Positions 10,507-20,654 of a stretch of DNA of 27,427 nt are shown here, in pieces. The first letter of the stretch is position 1; every line of letters starts with the position of its first letter. A model generated the notes under the pieces. That model did not search any database and had not been told where the DNA came from. It saw only the letters and a program-made list of their open reading frames with translations. The DNA is from Elysia marginata. Its lineage: Eukaryota > Mollusca > Gastropoda > Plakobranchidae. Both the position numbers and the translations under genes were made by a program. The DNA lies in NCBI GenBank assembly GCA_019649035.1, contig BMAT01009023.1, positions 90,759 to 118,185 on the forward strand, given 5' to 3'.

Positions 10507-10560
10507 ACTCTCTCTCCTTCTTTCTCTCTCTCCCAGCATCTCTCGCTCTCGCTCGCTTCT
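10507..10560. repeat. Imperfect (CT)n tract
   Basis: CT-rich dinucleotide repeat with CTTC, CCAGCA and CTCG interruptions. Confidence 0.85.
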
Positions 10561-10746
10561 ATCTTATCTATCCCTACCATTCTAAGTTTTTTTTCACTAT
10601 ATAATCATCTGTACGGTACATTAAACCCTTCACAATACACAAGCAACCGGGTAGTTTAGTAGACATTAAACAATTCGTATTTAAATCTCCTCCTCGGTCT
10701 TGCATTGTACAAGTATTTATTTTTCTGCACTCATTTATCGGCATTT

Positions 10747-11065
10747 GCTCTCTCTCTCNNNNNNNNNNNNNNNNNNNNNNNNNNNNNNNNNNNNNNNNNN
10801 NNNNNNNNNNNNNNNNNNNNNNNNNNNNNNNNNNNNNNNNNNNNNNNNNNNNNNNNNNNNNNNNNNNNNNNNNNNNNNNNNNNNNNNNNNNNNNNNNNNN
10901 NNNNNNNNNNNNNNNNNNNNNNNNNNNNNNNNNNNNNNNNNNNNNNNNNNNNNNNNNNNNNNNNNNNNNNNNNNNNNNNNNNNNNNNNNNNNNNNNNNNN
11001 NNNNNNNNNNNNNNNNNNNNNNNNNNNNNNNNNNNNNNNNNNNNNNCTCTCTCTCTCTCTCTCTT
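10747..11065. repeat. (CT)n microsatellite enclosing an assembly gap
   Basis: CT dinucleotides run into the gap at 10759 and resume at 11047, continuing to about 11063. The 288 unknown bases at 10759-11046 are therefore probably an unresolved CT array, although another insertion cannot be excluded. Frames spanning the gap are artefacts. Confidence 0.9.
10759..11046. other. Assembly gap of 288 N
   Basis: Unsequenced bases. The true length may differ from the number of Ns. Confidence 0.99.
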
Positions 11066-11469
11066 ACGCTTACATCAGCCTCTTGCACTAAACAGAATGC
11101 ACTATAAATTGCCATAAAGAGATTAGTCCATGAACAAGTTCTTTGGCAGCTTTTTTATTTGCTCAAGACTGATAAAGAATATTTCAGTTCAAAGGACAAA
11201 GTAATTGTAACAGGTGCACTTATCAATTCTCGTGCGACACTCTATCGTTGTTGGTTATTTTGATAGGTTATTTTCTTTGGTTCATGAAAACGATTACTTC
11301 GTACAGATCTAAGAGTATAAAACTGAAAAAACTCTTATTCTTTAGTGGGGAAATAGCTTGCATTAGGCACACAATAGCCTTAGCAGAGAGATCACAGGGT
11401 TTCTTCTTGATTAGGAAGAGGATAAAGGGGTTGAGCTACAGTGTATGATTGGTCTAGGGTTAACATTCT

Positions 11470-11483
11470 TTTGGTGTGCCTAG
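11470..11483. repeat. Target site duplication, left copy
   Basis: TTTGGTGTGCCTAG, identical to 11784-11797. It flanks the tail side of the minus-strand SINE. Confidence 0.85.
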
Positions 11484-11720
11484 TTGGTTGGTTGTTTGAA
11501 CTTTAAAGTCTCTTTTCAACTACAAGGTTATATCAGAGACGTTGCTTGGGACAAAAAAGCGTGCTGCCACACTGTGATGTAAGGAGCGCTTGCATACACC
11601 ACACCCAGTCGTATTATCTTGACACCGGGCCGACCAGATTTAGCACTAAATCCATAATGCCAGACACTAGGCGGATCAGCTGCTAATACCAACTTTAAAG
11701 TCCTTGGTTTGACTCGGCCG

Positions 11721-11731
11721 AGGATCGAACC
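11721..11731 (-). promoter_or_regulatory. Pol III box B of the SINE
   Basis: GGTTCGATCCT against consensus GGTTCGANTCC, matching 9 of 11. Confidence 0.75.
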
Positions 11732-11763
11732 ACGCACCTCCCGATCTCTGAGCGAGTGTCTTA

Positions 11764-11774
11764 CCGCTACGCCA
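11764..11774 (-). promoter_or_regulatory. Pol III box A of the SINE
   Basis: TGGCGTAGCGG fits TRGYNNARNNG at every constrained position. Confidence 0.75.
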
Positions 11775-11783
11775 CAGAGCCGG

Positions 11784-11797
11784 TTTGGTGTGCCTAG
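11784..11797. repeat. Target site duplication, right copy
   Basis: TTTGGTGTGCCTAG, identical to the copy at 11470-11483. It flanks the 5' (promoter) end of the minus-strand SINE. Confidence 0.85.
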
Positions 11798-11799
11798 CC

Positions 11800-13140
11800 T
11801 ATAGCTTTTTTTGGGGGGGAATACTGATCCACCATCCACACATAGAGTGCTCTAATAAAACAACAAGAATTCTCTCAACCCTTTGTGTTTTTAATTTAAA
11901 CCTTAGCACCGTTTCAGTCGATTCGACAATTTTATAAAATGAAATAAACTATTCTAGCACATGCTTATGGCAAGGTATATAAAAAAATGTTATCTTTCAA
12001 AAGAGCGCCACGTTATTTAATTACTTATTTCTTCAATGTCTCAGTTTATATGAAATACCACTCTCGACCCCCGAGTAAATGATAGTTCTGTCAAAAGTGG
12101 TAATCTAAAGAGACTTTGGAAATGTACAAAATGCCAGCTTACTGCGTTCCATACATATTTGTAAAACTAATGCGCCCAGGTAAAGATTAGTACTCACCCA
12201 AGCATAACAAAAAAGTCAAAATAGTCGAAAACGGGAAGTAATCAGTAAGTTACTTCGGCTGGTATTTTCATCATCTTAACCTTGTAATATTACAAACAAA
12301 ATAAGACGATTAAAGACAGGATTGTAGCAATATTAGCCATGGGGAAAAAATGCATCTCCTGAGTGCAATTTCATGGCCTGTGGTCTAGTTGTATTTGGGT
12401 CTTAGGTTTGCTCCAAAATATCCTTGAATCAGTATCGTGGGTAGTATTTGAGAGGATGGCCAAAAAGCGTGGGGAAAAAAAGAATTTTTTTTTCAGACAA
12501 GTTTTTAAAATATTGGCAAACTATTTCTAGAAGGTGGCCCATTCTATTTTAGTTAGCTCCAAATGTTTGATGGGTTACCGTGGCTAGAACTAACAGCCTT
12601 GGCACTGATGCGGAATTATATTTTCTGGTGAATAAAACCAACTTCTTATGAAGACCATTATAATTATTAATAGCGAGTCTCACTTCACCTTGAGAACTAC
12701 ACCACAGAAAATTAATATTTGAACAATAACATAAGACTTGGTATGATTTTTTTTGTTTGCATGTTTTAGTAAAATATTGCTTCTTATCGTACAATCAGAA
12801 ACGTTTTTTTTTTCGCCCAGCGTTCGGATCCATCAAAATATTCTACTTTTTTTACATCGCAGTTTATGATTTATTTTTTTGTTTTGCTTTTATTTTTTTA
12901 CATTTACTATGCAGAAAAAACTATATACCTGACCTATAATGTATTTGGGCTATTTCGCGACTGGATCTTTCAGTTTTGCCATTTCCTGGTGTGGACAGAA
13001 GATGAAGCAGGGAGTGTGCCATTTGTCACAGTTTGAGGAACTCATGGCAGGCTTTTGCTTTAGAGATGGTATAGTAGCAAGTTGGTGGGTAATGTTCTCA
13101 GGGTATCTTTGTATGGTGAACCTATATAAACAGTTTGAAG
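11800..13140. other. Gene-free AT-rich stretch
   Basis: No coding region is supported. Frames at 12549-12794 (-), 12757-12939 (+), 12939-13148 (+) and 12950-13219 (-) lack domains, overlap each other on opposite strands and are rich in Phe or Leu from T-rich DNA. Confidence 0.4.
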
Positions 13141-13215
13141 TTGTGTAGAATGAGTGAAGGAGAAAGACGGAGAGATAGACAGACATGAGAGAAAAAGGCA
13201 AGCGGTACAGATACA
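13141..13215. repeat. Purine/CAGA-rich island
   Basis: GAGTGAAGGAGAAAGACGG, GATAGACAGACATGAGAG and related words, a decayed simple repeat like that at 3093-3320. Confidence 0.6.
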
Positions 13216-13241
13216 TCATACAGACATTTTAATACACTCCT

Positions 13242-13318
13242 TGTCTCTCTCTCTCTCCCTTTTTCCATGAGTTGATTTCTTTGCCTCTTTTTCCCTCTGC
13301 TTCTCCTCTTTCACTCTT

Positions 13319-13365
<47 letters not shown>
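13242..13365. repeat. Compound (CT)n microsatellite
   Basis: Two CT blocks, about 13243-13257 and 13323-13362, joined by a T/C-rich linker. The second block is about 19 pure units. Confidence 0.92.
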
Positions 13366-13369
13366 TTTT

Positions 13370-13877
13370 CACAATCATTCATATCAAGGACAGAGTCATA
13401 ACTAGTGGCCCACTTTCACTCCATCCAAACCTTAAACGCTGATAATTGATGTCGATTCTATACTCTATCCCACCGACTCTCTCCTCCACGCTTTTTCTTT
13501 CTCCTAACTCATACAATCATTGTCACTGCCCAAGTCTGCCGGGCGTGCTGGCACCAGTCTCATTCACGCATCACTGAGTTGACTAACCAAAGGTATCAAC
13601 TTTGTTCATGAGGGCCGGGCCAGGGGTATCGACAACTCGTTAGGACACCACTCGAGGCTGGACAAGGTTTTGTTGACCAGTGTGAAGTACTGTTAAGTAC
13701 CAGGATAGTCGGCCAATGTCCAGACACTAGACATCATTAACAAATGTCTACTTTGTTAACTGGCTTCATCACTGATAAAAAAAAGCGTCTAAAGCGATAC
13801 ACGACATTTAAAATCCCTTGTTGTATAGCAAAAATCTGGACTTAGAAACAATTATAATAAGGATATGTGTGGGTGAT
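13370..13877. other. Gene-free stretch, slightly GC-richer
   Basis: Unique-looking DNA containing small palindromic words (GGCCGGGCC near 13613; imperfect GTACTGTTAAGTAC near 13688). No RNA or coding feature could be supported. Confidence 0.4.
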
Positions 13878-13995
13878 AGGAGAGAGACAGACAGAAAGAG
13901 AGACAAACATATGGAAAGAGAAGAGGGTAAGCAATACTGATATAACAAAGGCACACAAAAAGACAAAAGTAGACAGAGAGATAAACGGAGAATAA
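13878..13995. repeat. Purine/CAGA-rich island
   Basis: GAGAGACAGACAGAAAGAGA and decayed derivatives. The minus-strand frame here (13808-14035) is translated repeat. Confidence 0.65.
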
Positions 13996-15746
13996 GAAAC
14001 ACAATCTTCGGGTCAGTACGCGGTCTAACTATCAAACTGACACAGCGAAAGACTAATGAGAGAGGCGGATAAAAGCGAACAAAATTATTGATTCTTACAG
14101 GTGGATTAGGCGATTTTGTAATTAGTATTTTTTTTTATTGATTTATTCTATAAGATGTTATTCAACATTTGCGCAAGCGACATGTCTAAAATTGTTATCT
14201 GTATAAAACAACGCTGTCTCAATAAGACTGTCATCTTTCAAGTTCCTCCTTGTTGCATTTTCCGTCCAAAATGATGGAGACTTAGAGTTATTTCTGTGAT
14301 GAAGGAGGTCAGGATAATACTCATCTACAGGTGGGTTAAATCCTTTTCTTTCTCATTTCTTTTCATTCGTTTTCCTATGACGGCTATTGCTTCTCTATTT
14401 TGAGGTAATGAATTAGCCCTAGGCATCGACGGTTAATCAAAATCTATGGGACTCGTTTCAACTAATAATATTCTAGCTCTAGAAAACTGTTTTCAATCAA
14501 TGGCAGATTTCCGCCACGGTGTATTGTAGTGTTTCTCTCGGTTTACGCCACACGCGACTGTGTTCATAAGCCAGGCCTCACCTGCACAATGACGGTTCAT
14601 TAGCGGTGTTTGAGGCCGCAACTTTTTCGGTGCGCAACTTTATTGAAGTTCTATGGGCGAACCCCCTTATAAGAATCGGACAATATATTATTATGAGGCA
14701 TTCACATTGATCCATGGATTCTGCTAAGTCGGGCTTATGAAACAAACATTGTATCGGCAAGGACATTTATAGTAATAAAAATTAAAAATAAAGGATGGTT
14801 TCTATTAGAATTCGATTATTACCAGGGTTGCAGCATCGTATAAGGCTTTTTGGCCTGGTCAATGTTAATACAAGAATTCTAAAGACATTAAATTGGGCAA
14901 TATACCATAAGAACTACATTTACCAATACAAAACACTGGGCTGTAGCGCCCATTATATATACATTAAGAATAGGGAGAAAGCGTAGCTACATATAATTTT
15001 TTTTCTTTCTAAACAAGGTGCAAAACCCACCAGATCTAGATGAAGAAGTGTTTCAGCCAGTTCATGTAGTTGAATTCAGAAAAAAAAACAACTTATAAAT
15101 GTCAGATTTTATCAAAGAAATGACAGTGTAATCGACCTTGCAACCTTTCGACGCCGCCACACTCCTACCAACGAATCGATCTATAAGTCCGGCTGGTAAT
15201 ATCGCTTTGCACAACTCCGCTTCATTTTCTTTTTGTCTGCGACTACACTTTAATGTACAGAAAGGCGAAAGATGTTTGTGGTTTTTGCACAAATATTAAA
15301 CCTGCAATTCTTTATTTCTCTGTCTAGTCTGAGCACGTTTGTCTTTCACCATCTCTTTACATTCATTTCATCTTCTTCCGCAGCCTCTCATTCAATCTTT
15401 TTCAAAATCTTCTATTTTCACATCTTTCTATTCTTTTCCTTCCTCTCACTACCTGTTACTTTTCTTTTCACCTTCAATGTAGTTTTAGAACACCTTTCCC
15501 TCTCCGCTTTCTACCTCCATGTTCTTAAACAACTTTATGATTTTTTTCCTCTTGAATAATACTTTAGCAAAACTTGGCAGCTTACGAAATCTCGCATCAC
15601 ACGAAAACGGGCAGACGTGTACAGGTTTAGGTGTATGCACGCTATTCCCTGACCAGAATGACTGAGTAAACGTCATACAAACAGGGACAGAAACAAGATA
15701 ACGGTTTCCGTCGTACTGAACTAGACCGTAATAACTATAATTATGC
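13996..15746. other. Gene-free stretch with a pyrimidine-rich segment
   Basis: No coding region or RNA could be supported. From about 15300 to 15550 the + strand is T/C-rich without a regular period, producing the Phe/Ser/Leu-rich frame at 15272-15559, which I regard as spurious. A short frame at 14795-14986 (+) has no recognisable domain. Confidence 0.4.
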
Positions 15747-15750
15747 CGAA
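15747..15750. repeat. Possible 4-bp target site duplication (left)
   Basis: CGAA directly outside the left inverted repeat, matching CGAA at 16003-16006. Four bases can match by chance, so this is suggestive only. Confidence 0.4.
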
Positions 15751-16002
15751 CGTCAATGCGCTAGTAAAATGACATATCTCGTTCTTATATTTTTGAAATC
15801 ATTGACTTTCAAACCAAAATGACATAACTCATTTATTAAGATAATTATTCTATTTTCATTGTTAGCGTTTGAGAAAAAATGACTTAGCGCATTTAAGATA
15901 ATTTTCCTACCAGAAGATTTGCAAATCTTTTGGTAATACATAGATATACGCATGTCAAAACGGCATATCTATGACATACGCTATTTTGCTAGCGCACTGA
16001 CG
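15751..16002. mobile_element. MITE-like non-autonomous inverted-repeat element, about 252 bp
   Basis: The left end (15751-15770, CGTCAATGCGCTAGTAAAAT) and the reverse complement of the right end (CGTCAGTGCGCTAGCAAAAT) match at 18 of 20 positions, with both differences transitions. Inside are five TGACATA-like motifs: + strand at 15770, 15820, 15880 and 15972, and minus strand at 15946-15957. A 28-bp central palindrome lies at 15908-15935. The element has no coding capacity and would need a transposase from elsewhere. CGAA flanks both ends. I cannot assign a superfamily from end sequence and TSD alone. Confidence 0.75.
15908..15935. repeat. 28-bp near-perfect palindrome inside the MITE
   Basis: TACCAGAAGATTTGC pairs with GCAAATCTTTTGGTA, with one mismatched pair. 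The centre is ATTTGCAAAT, a palindromic octamer-like word. It could form a hairpin of about 13 pairs. Confidence 0.8.
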
Positions 16003-16006
16003 CGAA
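16003..16006. repeat. Possible 4-bp target site duplication (right)
   Basis: CGAA immediately after the right inverted repeat, paired with 15747-15750. Confidence 0.4.
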
Positions 16007-16580
16007 TTCAAACCAAAACCTGTATGAAGCAGTTTTTGCAGTTGTTTTAGTTCTACTCTTTCTATCTACATCCACTATTACACTTGATGCGAACACGAAA
16101 CGTGCTGGGTGTTTCGATAACGATGTCACCGTCACTGTTTCCTCTTCTTCTTCTTCTTCAATCCAACCAAGGAAACTACTGAGACGTTTTTATCAAATTA
16201 AACGCAAATACAAATCCTGTACTTATCTATTGATTTCCGTTAGCTCGCTTTGCTAAGTCACAAGGAGAAGTGGTGAAGCCAGCTATATAAATCAAGTTAG
16301 TAATGAAAGCCAAACAACTTTGCCAAAGTTTACCGGTTGCACTGATTTTTTAATTAACAAAATTACGAAATCGATTGATTGATAAATGGTAGGTAGATCC
16401 AGAGTTAGCAATTCCATGCACTTAAAGATATGCCTCTGCTTCTGTAAGAATGTTAAGCAAATAGCATTTTTTAACGCTGTAGCGCATGAATCTGGTACGG
16501 TTTGAACAAATTCAAACATCGCCAATACACAGTGATTTGTTGAAGCGCATTTGTCTTATCGTATAAGCTCTCCTTCCGTG
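16007..16580. other. Gene-free stretch
   Basis: Contains a short TTC run at 16142-16160 and a TATA-like word (CTATATAAATC, near 16282). The minus-strand frame at 16292-16525 has no domain. No gene is supported. Confidence 0.4.
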
Positions 16581-16640
16581 CTCTCTCTCTCTCTCTCTCT
16601 CTCTCTCTTGCTCTCTCTTTCTCTCTCTTTCTCTATCTCT
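16581..16640. repeat. (CT)n microsatellite
   Basis: About 14 pure CT units, then TTG and CTTT interruptions with more CT. Confidence 0.93.
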
Positions 16641-16644
16641 ACCC

Positions 16645-17020
16645 ATCTCTTCTTATTGCCGTTTTTCCGAATTTCCATTTTTATAGAGACCTGCTTCTTC
16701 GAGAAAATTTCCTCAAATCACAACTAGGCCACCTACATACTTTTTAGATAAAATCAATAATTGGAAATAAAGAATTTTTTCTTAAGCAAAAGTTGCATCT
16801 CGCTTTATTTTGCTGTTTCTTCTCCGTGGATAGTTCTTTGTAAGTTGAAAGCATAGTGACAAAAAGAGCAAGGGGTCCCTAAAGTGCTTTGAACAGTTTA
16901 GTGAGTTAATGTCTTGTAAAAAAGAAACTTGTATTGTTTTACCTTTACACGTATCAATAACAGTTCGGTTACTTTGACAAAATCAAACAACAAAACAATA
17001 TGGCATGACCACCAACCTTC
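16645..17020. other. Gene-free AT-rich stretch
   Basis: I see no repeat, RNA or coding signal. Confidence 0.4.
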
Positions 17021-17129
17021 TTAAATCCATTCTTGATTTTGGAGTGATATGACCATTTCATCATTATAATCCAGTTTCTTAGAGCGAGCGCCTTTGGTAG
17101 CGCGGCGAGCCACCTTGCGCTGGTATTTC

Positions 17130-17230
17130 ATTGGTCAATCCGTGCCTCGAAATCATCCAATCAGATACAGGCTGAAATTGCTCCGTAAAATAGCGGCTGG
17201 CTGTAGAATATTCTCTAGCTGTTCCATTGG
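17130..17230. promoter_or_regulatory. Cluster of three CCAAT boxes in a GC-richer patch
   Basis: ATTGG at 17130-17134 (in GACCAATGAAA on the minus strand), CCAATCA at 17157-17163 and ATTGG at 17226-17230 lie within 100 bases, next to a GC-rich patch at about 17085-17125 (GCGCGGCGAGCC). Pairs of CCAAT boxes in contexts such as GACCAATGAAA and CCAATCAG are typical of animal histone and other housekeeping promoters. No TATA box at the right distance and no recognisable histone reading frame follow in either direction. It may be a solitary promoter-like segment, an enhancer, or chance. Confidence 0.25.
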
Positions 17231-17239
17231 AAATGTCTG

Positions 17240-20200
17240 TTTAAAGTGGCCTCGGAAAATGGGGAGAGATTGGACCACATATACTCTATGAACTGATAAA
17301 TATTTTGGGTTGACAGTTGTAGCTGTGACGCAGAGTTAAGACCTCGATCCTTGTTGTTTGAAGAACAAAGCACAGAAAATGATCGATGATTGCTAACTTA
17401 AAATTACAACGTGATCCAAAAAGCCAAAGTGGTGTGCTTCTCATACGTCGCATTAAACCATCCTTAAACACAAAATACCACAGAGATAAAAACTCAATTC
17501 TAAGAAAAGAAAATCACTGTTCGAATGTTTGGCTCTAGTGCAATGTAGTTCATGATCTCACATTTTATCAAACTGCGGATAATCACGATTTCGCTATTAT
17601 TGCTAAGATGTATGTTATTTGTAGAGGATCATAAATAGGCTGTATTGCTTCCTACAGTTGTTCCCGTTTTAACCCTTTTGAGAAAAAAATTATCGACAGT
17701 TGTCTCTCACAACGCGAATCAAGGTAGCGCGCGAAGTGTTGACACAATCCACAAAGTAGTTGGACTAGACACGCGCATTTACTAAAAATTAGAAAATGCT
17801 TGCCGTTTATAGGCATTTCCATCAGGATTGAAAAAAAAATTTAAACCGCTTTCACGGCCCCTAATAGACGCTTAAATTGTTTTCACAATACACGTGAAAA
17901 CATGTTCTAAACTTATTTACACAAATTTGAATGAAAGTGAAATGCGAGATAAATAATTTGATTAGGCAAAGATAATTTGACATCGTGGGCACAGTGTGTT
18001 TTGCTCTATTTCTTGTCTATGACGTGAGTACTAACTTTAAAATACCAAATATCACTTTGTGAGCCTAAGCATCAGATACACGTCCAACTATTTGCTTTGC
18101 TGCTGTTTTTTGCCTTGTTTTGCATTTTTGTCGGCAAAAGAAGTTCGGCTGATTTTTTGCCGTTTTCCTAAATGTCAGTGCATAATGAGAAACGTAAGAG
18201 AGATTGAAAGCAAATAAATAGCAGTCACAAGATTAAGACAGGCAAGGGTAGCTATTCATGTAGACAAACAGAAAGGTAAATAATAAAGAAAAACTCAGAG
18301 ACAAAACACGCGAAGGAACAGGGAGTGGAGATCCAGATTGAGGGAAGACGAGAAAAAAATACTAAAGAGGTGCAAAAAAATGATGAGGCTCTATTTCCAC
18401 ATGTTCATAATAATCGACTTATCAGATAATATTTCATACAACAAAAGACTCAATCATCTTCGGAAACTCTTAACGCCGGTTTTAAAACGAGTCAGATATA
18501 ATAGGTGCACTTTTTAAACTAGTTTAATGAATATAAACTTAGTTCTAGTTTTTGAAAAGACTAAAACTGGAACTGTCCACAAAGCTAAATATCCAAAGGA
18601 AAAATTTCACCGTTTTGTTTAAACTCAAATCTGTTTCGATCGTAAAATAAACCTGATTTTTCGTTTGCTTTATTAAATAGTTCATATTAATCATGAATCT
18701 GGAAGAGATAGACTAATTTTAGTCTGACAGTGACAGGTTCAGAAAACGGTTTTAGATCTTTGATGTTTAGGCCCAGACAATCTCCATGATTGGCAGGGAC
18801 CCTCAGACAGTTTGACACAAATCTTGTATGATTGACTGAGGATATAATGAGATACCGGTAAGGGTTAGTCGAGGTTTATCAAAAAAATAAACCAACAAGA
18901 AAATCTATGGAGTGCAGGTTGGTTTTGGAGGCAAAATACTTCCGCTACTCAGAAAAAAAATCATTGTCTTCATGACTAATTTAGAAATAGCCTTTTTCCA
19001 ACCCGCTGTGTTATTCCTGTTCTTTTTGCCTCTTTATCTCTTATTACATTCTATTTTCTTCGTTTTCTTCCTCATTCTCCCTTCCTCTTCTTTTTCTACT
19101 TCTTTAGCTCCTTTTCTTTTTACACCGTCTCCATGTTCCTCTTTTCCTTTCTCTATCTATCTCTGCTATTTTTATTTTGACAAAGTATTTCAAAAAAAAT
19201 TTTAGTCTCCGCTGGCACGGTTCTATTCTTTAAAAAAAACAGTTTTGTGTTTTACACTATCAGAGAAGTTTGGTTCTGAAGTGGTTGCAAGCTAAGTACA
19301 CTGTTTTGTCAAAAGGGGTTAGGAAATGGAGCAGATAGTAAAACAAGGGAAAGTTTAGTGTCTATTGGTTTGTAACATTTCAGAGAATTCAAAATCTCTG
19401 CTCGTCAAACTGGTTTTTGGTACATTGTGTTACATGTGAGTGGATAAGAAGAATTGGGGGAAGAAGGGGAGAAGAAGGAGGTAGCCAAAAGATGGAGTGG
19501 ACACTGCAATGCTACAAGACATTTCAGTTGACAGCCGCAAGGGACTGTGTGGTTTTGACATGCTTTTCCGATGGACTTGAACTTTTGTCAAGTGATTTTG
19601 TGTGTCTTGTTTTCCAACTTCTAGGATGGTTACCACATTGCCGTGAACGTCAACAATGGTTTGCATTCATGATTTGTGGAGTAAAAAACAGTGTTGTCTT
19701 TGTCTTTTTGGGAATTTCCTTGCATTTTGTCTTCTCTCTTACTAGTCTATTTTTATGGTGTCTTCTAGCTAACCCGTGACCCTTTTGTTCACAAGAATGT
19801 TTCTTTGGTGTTCCCTCTTGTTATTGATGTTTCTATTTACAGTAAGAATAAAATAAAAACAAATGTATAAAAAAGGTGAAAGAATGTTAATAGAAACACC
19901 CAGAAACAAATAAAACAAAAATTTTGGTCAGATCAAGGACTATTCTGGCGAAGAGAGATAGACGGGGGGGGGGTGTTAATCCAAAGGACATACAGACACA
20001 TATCTAAGCACAAAAGAACTCAGTTGGTCAAAGACAGGGTAATGTCGGACTAACAATTTATTGCTCTAAGAGAAAGAAACAGCGACAAAAGCTAGTTTTC
20101 AAAGCCTTTAACGTGGCACAATCTAGCACAGTAGCTCCATGTACTCATCCACTGCAAACCAAACTGTCCATAAACGATGTAGCATTGAACGAGCCCTTGA

Positions 20201-20594
20201 CCTACACCTTCAAAAAATGACACCAAACACAGCTAGCTAGCCTTGGGGTCCTCAAGGATAAAAATCTTTACCCTTTCCTACACACAGTCGAGTCGCAAAC
20301 AATCACACCGGAAATAAAAAGAAGCCATCGGACAGAGAACAGAGAAGGAGAAATCACTCTCTTCCGAACTTGCAGGTGATAAATTTGTCGGACGTGACAA
20401 GCGCCTCAGGAGAGCCTGTCGAAAAATAAGATCGCTCAGGGTCTGCGACAAAAGAAAAACACACAGAGACACAAGCCCCCTTTTTTATGAACAATAGCAA
20501 AGGGAGAGAATTAACAGTGCTCGCGTCTGTTGTGAAAAAAAAAGAAATAGTCAATGGGAAAAGATAGAGACCGAGAGACAGAACAGCTACTGGC

Positions 20595-20595
<1 letters not shown>
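17240..20595. other. Gene-free stretch
   Basis: No protein-coding gene is supported. Frames at 18912-19205 (+) and 20278-20554 (-) are Leu/Phe/Ser-rich strings from T/C-rich or purine-rich DNA. The 120-codon frame at 19417-19779 (+) is the longest without repeat content, yet its C-terminal half is a hydrophobic string from T-rich DNA and it shows no family motif. A run of ten Gs lies at 19964-19973. GA-rich decayed repeat appears near 18185-18350 and 20560-20590. Confidence 0.4.
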
Positions 20596-20648
<53 letters not shown>

Positions 20649-20653
20649 GGAGG
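20596..20653. repeat. (GA)n microsatellite
   Basis: About 21 pure GA units, then GGGAGAGAGAGG. The minus-strand frame at 20587-20781 reads through it as Ser-Leu repeats and is not a gene. Confidence 0.95.
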
Positions 20654-20654
20654 T

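Larger units (their letters stand above)
11484..11783 (-). mobile_element. Complete tRNA-derived SINE with 14-bp target site duplication
   Basis: On the minus strand the element begins CCGGCTCTGTGGCGTAG. It has a pol III box A, TGGCGTAGCGG (11764-11774), and box B, GGTTCGATCCT (11721-11731), about 33 bases apart as in tRNA. The anticodon position reads roughly CAG, but the arms are too degraded to name the parent tRNA safely. A tRNA-unrelated body of about 200 bases follows. The 3' tail is short repeats of CAAC (ending CAACCAACCAA), not poly(A). The boundaries are fixed by TTTGGTGTGCCTAG at 11470-11483 and 11784-11797. The frame at 11528-11839 (-) is a translation of this element. SINEs of this type are moved by a partner LINE, which is not in the window. 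Confidence 0.88.

Noticed and set aside
11528..11839. 103-codon minus-strand frame
   Set aside because: It covers the tRNA-derived SINE, and the residues simply follow the SINE sequence.
14281..14335. Possible first exon (ATG at 14300, donor CAG|GTGGGT)
   Set aside because: Only about ten codons before the donor-like site and no partner exon is visible.
19417..19779. 120-codon plus-strand frame, the longest without repeat or gap
   Set aside because: No recognisable family. The second half is a hydrophobic string expected from T-rich DNA, and a frame on the other strand overlaps it. It was not called as a gene.
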